Part shown: piece by piece, positions 8,064 to 11,414 of the stretch | Layout of the letters: every line of letters begins with the position of its first letter | Numbering within the stretch: position 1 is the first letter of the stretch | Source: DASYRX01 sp035253645 | GTDB taxonomy: Bacteria; Gemmatimonadota; Gemmatimonadetes; Gemmatimonadales; Gemmatimonadaceae | Reading direction: 5' to 3' | DNA length: 11,414 nucleotides | NCBI GenBank assembly: GCA_035253645.1 | Contig: DATFBW010000289.1 | Location: forward strand, 1-11,414 | Program-made: the position numbers and the translations under genes | Notes under the pieces: generated by a model | What the model saw: the letters and a program-made list of their open reading frames with translations, nothing else | Databases searched by the model: none | What the model was told of the DNA's origin: nothing

Positions 8064-9487
8064 TAAAGCTTCGACTCGCGACGCTGGCTCTGATTGCGGC
8101 ATGCTCGTCCGTCGCTGAAAAAGGTTCCGAGACCGAGAGCGCATCAGCTGTAACGCCGCCCGATTGGACGCGCAGCGCAGTCATCTACGAAGTCAACGTA
8201 CGCCAGTACACGCCAGAAGGGACATTGGCTGCGTTGCAGCGACACCTGCCGCGCCTCGACTCACTGGGTGTGGATATCCTGTGGCTCATGCCGGTGCAGC
8301 CCATCGGAAAGGCACGCCGCAAAGGCGTTTTGGGGAGCTATTACTCCATCGCGGATTACACCGCGATCAACCCCGAATTCGGCAAGGAATCCGATTTCAA
8401 GGCGTTCGTCGCAGGAGCACACCAGTTAGGCATGCGTGTCATCCTGGACTGGGTAGCCAACCATTCGGCGTTCGATCACGAATGGATCCGGATGCACCCG
8501 GGCTGGTACGTGCGCCGCGCCGACGGGGAAATCTCCAACGCGCGCGACAACGAAGGCCGCGAGACCGATTGGACAGACGTGGCCGAGTTGAACTACGATG
8601 TGCAGGACATGCGGCGCGCGATGATCGCCGAGATGCGGTGGTGGGTCGCCGACATGGATATCGACGGGTTTCGCTGCGACGTCGCAGGCGGCGTGCCTAA
8701 CGATTTCTGGGCGGCAGCGCGCCGCGAGCTGAGCAGCGTGAAGCCGGACATTTTCCTGCTTGCCGAGGCGGAGAGTCCAGCCATGCACGCCAACTTCGAT
8801 ATGACGTACGGCTGGGAACTGCATCACCTCATCAACGAAATCGCCACGGGCAAACAGACGGTAACACCTCTGTGGGAGTACTTCGCGAAGCAGGAGCGCA
8901 ACTATCCGCCGGGCGCGTATCGCATGTACTTCACGAGCAATCACGATGAGAATAGTTGGCAAGGGACGGAGTTCGAGCGGATGGGACGCAATCACCTTCC
9001 CGCATTCGTGTTGAGCGCGACGGTGAAGAACTCAATGCCCCTTCTCTACACGGGCCAGGAAGCCAGCTTGCGGAAGCGTCTGCGCTTTTTTGAGAAGGAC
9101 ACGGTGGATTGGAAGGGCCCGTCGTTAGCAGCCTTCTATCGATCGGTGTTCGAGCTCAAAGACGCGAATCGGGCACTATGGAATGGCGCCCACGGCGGCG
9201 ACCAGCGCATTCTCGCTCTGGAGAATCCAACAAGGGCTCCTGCGGCAGAGTTGCAGCGGGCGTTCGTATTCACACGCACGCGGGACGACAACACCGTGCT
9301 GGTCGCAGTGAACTTTGCCGACACAACGGTGCGCGTCGTCTATCGGGGCCTAACGAGTGGAGCTTACACAGACTGGTTCACCAAGTCCCAGATCACTCTC
9401 GTCGAAGCTGGACCGCTGGATATTCCCGCCAATGGATTCCGCGTACTTGTCCGTAACCCCGAAGCTCCTGAACCAAGATCGGACTAA
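8060..9487 (+). CDS. Alpha-amylase family glycoside hydrolase (GH13), predicted lipoprotein
   Basis: A 475-residue (beta/alpha)8 enzyme acting on alpha-glucosidic bonds. The four GH13 regions are complete: region I DWVANH (130-135), region II GFRCDVAGG with nucleophile Asp207, region III LLAEAE with acid/base Glu236, and region IV TSNHDE with His295-Asp296 stabilising the transition state. The N-terminus MIKLRLATLALIAACSS is a clear lipoprotein signal (lipobox IAAC, Cys15). The ATG at 8060 overlaps the trehalase stop (ATGA) and follows AGAAGG by 4 nt; longer forms starting in the trehalase gene would bury the signal peptide. No carbohydrate-binding module is attached, and the last ~100 residues look like a small beta-rich domain C. 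Specificity (alpha-amylase, neopullulanase, alpha-glucosidase or a trehalose-forming enzyme) cannot be read from these motifs; the neighbours point to extracytoplasmic alpha-glucan breakdown feeding glucose uptake. Confidence 0.93.
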   Translation: MIKLRLATLALIAACSSVAEKGSETESASAVTPPDWTRSAVIYEVNVRQYTPEGTLAALQRHLPRLDSLGVDILWLMPVQPIGKARRKGVLGSYYSIADYTAINPEFGKESDFKAFVAGAHQLGMRVILDWVANHSAFDHEWIRMHPGWYVRRADGEISNARDNEGRETDWTDVAELNYDVQDMRRAMIAEMRWWVADMDIDGFRCDVAGGVPNDFWAAARRELSSVKPDIFLLAEAESPAMHANFDMTYGWELHHLINEIATGKQTVTPLWEYFAKQERNYPPGAYRMYFTSNHDENSWQGTEFERMGRNHLPAFVLSATVKNSMPLLYTGQEASLRKRLRFFEKDTVDWKGPSLAAFYRSVFELKDANRALWNGAHGGDQRILALENPTRAPAAELQRAFVFTRTRDDNTVLVAVNFADTTVRVVYRGLTSGAYTDWFTKSQITLVEAGPLDIPANGFRVLVRNPEAPEPRSD

Positions 9488-9512
9488 CGAAACCTGACCT
9501 TGGTTCAGAAGC
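9464..9512. terminator. Inverted repeat between convergent operons, possible bidirectional terminator
   Basis: CTGAACCAAG (9468-9477) and CTTGGTTCAG (9499-9508) are perfect 10-bp inverted arms; past one C/A mismatch, three further pairs (GCT 9464-9466 with AGC 9510-9512) extend the stem. The 21-nt loop contains the amylase stop codon, so the left arm is coding sequence. It sits in the 27-nt space where a + strand and a - strand operon converge, as a shared transcript end would. Against a classical intrinsic terminator: the loop is long and no clear T-tract follows on either strand, so it may instead protect 3' ends or bind a protein. Confidence 0.5.
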
Positions 9513-9514
9513 GC

Positions 9515-10030
9515 TTAATCGATAAACGCCCAGAGCAGATCACGGCTCTTCTTATCCATCCGCGCGGGATCCGCGAGGTGATAAAGATCGCCGCCGACGT
9601 CCCGGATGAGTCGCCCACCGCTTGGTAGCACGCGCGGCCAATCATCCAGGTGTGTTTGAAACGTTCGATGTCCCTGCTTCGTGTCTACCGTCCAATGTCT
9701 GATCTCAACCTCCTCATCGATGTCGATTACGCGCGTTACTTCCAACACGAAACCGGCATCGGCAAGAGCTTCCTCCAATGCCTGTCGCGACTCGACGTCG
9801 AGTGAGGTTGGGTCTTCGATCAAAGCGATTTCCACATCGTCTTCGTCGCGCAGCGAGATGTGACGCTGTGGCTCGGACCAGGGAAAGCACTGGCGCAGCC
9901 TAACGGCGACGGGCGCGCCCGCTGCGTTGACGGCCATCAAGCGCCCGTCAATACCACGCCGCAGGACGAGATTCCGTGCCGCTTCGTGCACGTGAGGTGT
10001 GGCAATTTCGGTCGTACTCAGCCCATCCAT
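9515..10030 (-). CDS. DUF1854 family protein, partner of the adjacent ABC transporter
   Basis: A 171-residue, acidic, apparently cytoplasmic protein without signal or membrane segments. I recognise the DUF1854 pattern: HISLRDEDDVEIALIEDPTSLDVESRQALEEAL, then an acidic strand region VIDIDEEVEIRHWTVDTKQGHRTFQTH, then GGRLIRDVGGDLYHLADPARMDKKSRDLLWAFID at the end. The molecular function is unknown. In some proteobacteria DUF1854 proteins are encoded beside an ABC transporter and cyanophycin metabolism genes, hence their database naming; here the ABC transporter lies directly upstream on the same strand, but no cyanophycin gene is visible. The start was chosen from a perfect AGGAGG 5 nt before this ATG. 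An in-frame ATG at 10115-10117 would add 29 poorly conserved-looking residues and has a weaker site. Confidence 0.85.
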   Translation of the reverse strand: MDGLSTTEIATPHVHEAARNLVLRRGIDGRLMAVNAAGAPVAVRLRQCFPWSEPQRHISLRDEDDVEIALIEDPTSLDVESRQALEEALADAGFVLEVTRVIDIDEEVEIRHWTVDTKQGHRTFQTHLDDWPRVLPSGGRLIRDVGGDLYHLADPARMDKKSRDLLWAFID

Positions 10031-10035
10031 AACGT

Positions 10036-10041
10036 CCTCCT
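10036..10041 (-). promoter_or_regulatory. Strong ribosome binding site of the DUF1854 gene
   Basis: On the - strand AGGAGG precedes the ATG at 10028-10030 by 5 nt (AGGAGGACGTTATGG). This near-ideal site decides the start against the upstream in-frame ATG at 10117, and leaves a 99-nt gap to the ABC transporter stop in which I see no gene or clear promoter. Confidence 0.75.
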
Positions 10042-10129
10042 GAAGAGCAGACGGGTGACGGACCGCGGAGTCGTGGGGACCAGGCTCGGCCGGCTTGTCT
10101 CCGCGATCCGTCGTCATACGCTGCTCGTC

Positions 10130-11414
10130 CTATTGAAGTTGCAACTGCAGTTCATACAGCCTGCGGTAAATACCATCGTGCTTGCCTAACAACTCGCGGT
10201 GAGTCCCCGACTCCGCGAGCTTCCCATCTTCCAACACGAACAACCGGGACGCCCGGCGCAGCGTCGAAAGGCGGTGCGCGATCGCGAACACCGTACGGCC
10301 CGCGATCAGACGTTCCAGCGCTTCCTGGATCTCTCGCTCCGTCTCTGTATCCACGCTGCTGGTGGCTTCGTCGAGAATGAGGATCCGCGGGTTGTGCAGG
10401 ATTGCCCGAGCGATGGAGATGCGCTGCCGTTCACCGCCCGACAGCGTATGTCCCCGCTCGCCGACCACCGTGTCGTACCCCTGTCCCAGCTTGCAGATGA
10501 AGTCGTGCGCGTTGGCAGCCTGCGCCGCCGCGATGACCTCGCCTAACGAAGCATGCGGCAGCCCGTACCTGATGTTCTCCAGGATCGTCCCGTGAAACAG
10601 GTACGGATCCTGGAGCACCATGCCGAGCTGCTCCCGGTAGTGCCCCGTATCCAGCTTGCGCACGTCGACGCCATCGACCCGCACGGCGCCCCCTGACACG
10701 TCATAAAAACGCGCGATCAGGCTGACCACGGTGGACTTGCCACCCCCCGAGGGCCCCACGAGACCGATCAGCTCACCCGGCGCGACGTCAAAGCTGATGC
10801 CGCGGAGCACCTGCCTAACGCCGTCGTAGGCGAACGTGACGTTCTCGAACGTGACCCGCCCCTGGACCGGCTCGAGTCTCACGGGCGCCGGCCCATCCCG
10901 TACCTCGGGCTTGCTGTCCAACACCTCGAACACGCGATGCGCCGAGCTGGTGGCCCGGTTCATCGTGCGCGCCATCTGCCCGATCATCTCGATCGGGTTG
11001 ATGAACATCGTCGCGTACAACAGGAACGACACGAACACACCGGCCGAGAGCGGCGTGCCGTCGCCTAACAAGCGCGGCACCGCGAACACCCAGACCAGCA
11101 CGGTCGTCGCGTGCACCGCGAACATCAGCGCCGGCCAGAACGTCGTCCACGTCCGGTGGATCCGGTTGAACTCGTCCGTCACGTCATCGTTGCGCGCGTC
11201 GAAGCGCTCGATCTCCCGCGATTCCTGGTTGAACGCCTTGACGACGCGGATTCCCGGGATCGTATCCGAGAGCACGTCCGTCACGCGTGACCACTTCCGC
11301 CAGGCCCGGATGAACAGCCGCTGCAGCGATTCGCCGTGCCAGTAGATCAGCCAGATGAACAGCGGCACCGGCAGCACCATGACGAGTCCCAGCCGCCAGT
11401 CGAGCAGCAACAGC
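10130..11414 (-). CDS. ABC transporter half-molecule, membrane domain fused to ATPase (N-terminus outside window)
   Basis: Type IV exporter-like subunit whose start lies beyond the right edge. The visible part is the C-terminal portion of the transmembrane domain (helices around WRLGLVMVLPVPLFIWLIYW, FWPALMFAVHATTVLVWVFAVP and GVFVSFLLYATMFINPIEMIG, with the coupling segment GIRVVKAFNQE), then a complete nucleotide-binding domain: Walker A GPSGGGKST (10730-10756), Q-loop VLQDPYLFHGTILENIRYG, signature LSGGE (10430-10444), Walker B ILILDE (10367-10384), D-loop SSVD and switch His in AIAHRLST (10274-10276). All catalytic residues are present, so it should be an active ATPase working as a dimer in the inner membrane. 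Substrate cannot be told from the sequence; MsbA-like or multidrug exporter labels would be generic. The following DUF1854 gene suggests the transporter subclass found paired with that protein. About 150 or more residues are missing on the N-terminal side. Confidence 0.93.
   Translation of the reverse strand, partial: LLLLDWRLGLVMVLPVPLFIWLIYWHGESLQRLFIRAWRKWSRVTDVLSDTIPGIRVVKAFNQESREIERFDARNDDVTDEFNRIHRTWTTFWPALMFAVHATTVLVWVFAVPRLLGDGTPLSAGVFVSFLLYATMFINPIEMIGQMARTMNRATSSAHRVFEVLDSKPEVRDGPAPVRLEPVQGRVTFENVTFAYDGVRQVLRGISFDVAPGELIGLVGPSGGGKSTVVSLIARFYDVSGGAVRVDGVDVRKLDTGHYREQLGMVLQDPYLFHGTILENIRYGLPHASLGEVIAAAQAANAHDFICKLGQGYDTVVGERGHTLSGGERQRISIARAILHNPRILILDEATSSVDTETEREIQEALERLIAGRTVFAIAHRLSTLRRASRLFVLEDGKLAESGTHRELLGKHDGIYRRLYELQLQLQ

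Larger units (their letters stand above)
273..11069. repeat. Dispersed octamer GCCTAACG / CGTTAGGC, 26 copies of the CCTAAC core
   Basis: Full octamer GCCTAACG on + begins at 273, 1408, 2554, 4051, 5671, 7885, 8695, 9348, 9898, 10541 and 10813; as CGTTAGGC at 3217, 3423, 4709, 6396 and 7181. Seven-base forms: CCTAACG at 1765, 2875, 5072, 6993 and 7767, CGTTAGG at 837, GTTAGGC at 6017 and 8425, and GCCTAAC at 10184 and 11063. No other CCTAAC or GTTAGG was found. About one chance copy of a given heptamer would be expected here on both strands. Copies occur in all seven genes and one intergenic gap, in + : - orientation 18:8, with intervals of 118-789 bp. In coding copies the readings are Pro-Asn (7), Leu-Thr (6), Val-Arg (5) and Leu-Gly (6), so selection acts on DNA, not protein. 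Function is unknown. Confidence 0.9.

Noticed and set aside
10031..10117. 29-residue extension of the DUF1854 protein from ATG 10117
   Set aside because: The ATG at 10030 has a perfect AGGAGG at 5 nt, and the extra residues lie outside the recognisable domain. It remains possible as a minor start.
1..11414. CRISPR array, tRNA/rRNA, insertion sequence or prophage
   Set aside because: No regularly spaced long repeats, no tRNA-like cloverleaf or rRNA sequence noticed, no transposase or integrase frames, and no terminal inverted repeats with target duplications. The octamer repeats are too short and dispersed for CRISPR.

Overview
This window looks like chromosomal DNA from a GC-rich (about 60 % by eye) Gram-negative soil or sediment bacterium. 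The protein families (several predicted lipoproteins, a vanadium-haloperoxidase-like protein beside a huge FG-GAP/ASPIC-UnbV protein, an SGLT-type symporter) and the codon style suggest Gemmatimonadota or a similar phylum. That assignment is an inference; no rRNA or other phylogenetic marker is present.

Layout. Positions 1-9487 on the + strand hold a tight run of five genes, apparently one operon: (1) a vanadium-dependent haloperoxidase/PAP2-family lipoprotein cut by the left edge; (2) a 1124-residue two-propeller FG-GAP/VCBS protein with a central ASPIC/UnbV domain and 13 Asp-rich calcium-type loops; (3) a sodium:sugar symporter very like animal SGLT; (4) a GH37 trehalase lipoprotein; (5) a GH13 alpha-amylase-family lipoprotein. 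Gaps are 4 nt, 49 nt, 21 nt and a 4-nt ATGA overlap. The operon promoter and any regulator must lie left of the window. The operon ends in an inverted repeat facing a convergent pair on the - strand: an ABC exporter half-transporter (cut by the right edge) followed by a DUF1854 protein, a pairing known elsewhere and sometimes linked to cyanophycin genes.

How it may work together: envelope-anchored trehalase and alpha-glucan hydrolase would release glucose (and short oligosaccharides) outside the inner membrane, and the symporter would import the sugar with Na+. The haloperoxidase-like and propeller proteins would be surface partners of unknown role, perhaps in substrate binding or processing.

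The most striking signal is not a gene. The octamer 5'-GCCTAACG-3' (core CCTAAC) recurs 26 times in 11.4 kb, in both orientations, on both sides of the convergent junction, in every reading phase that does not create a stop codon, and with unusually even spacing (mean about 430 bp, none closer than 118 bp). This resembles a genome-wide DNA signal such as an uptake sequence, a recombination or segregation motif, a modification site or a HIP1-like repeat, rather than a property of these genes.
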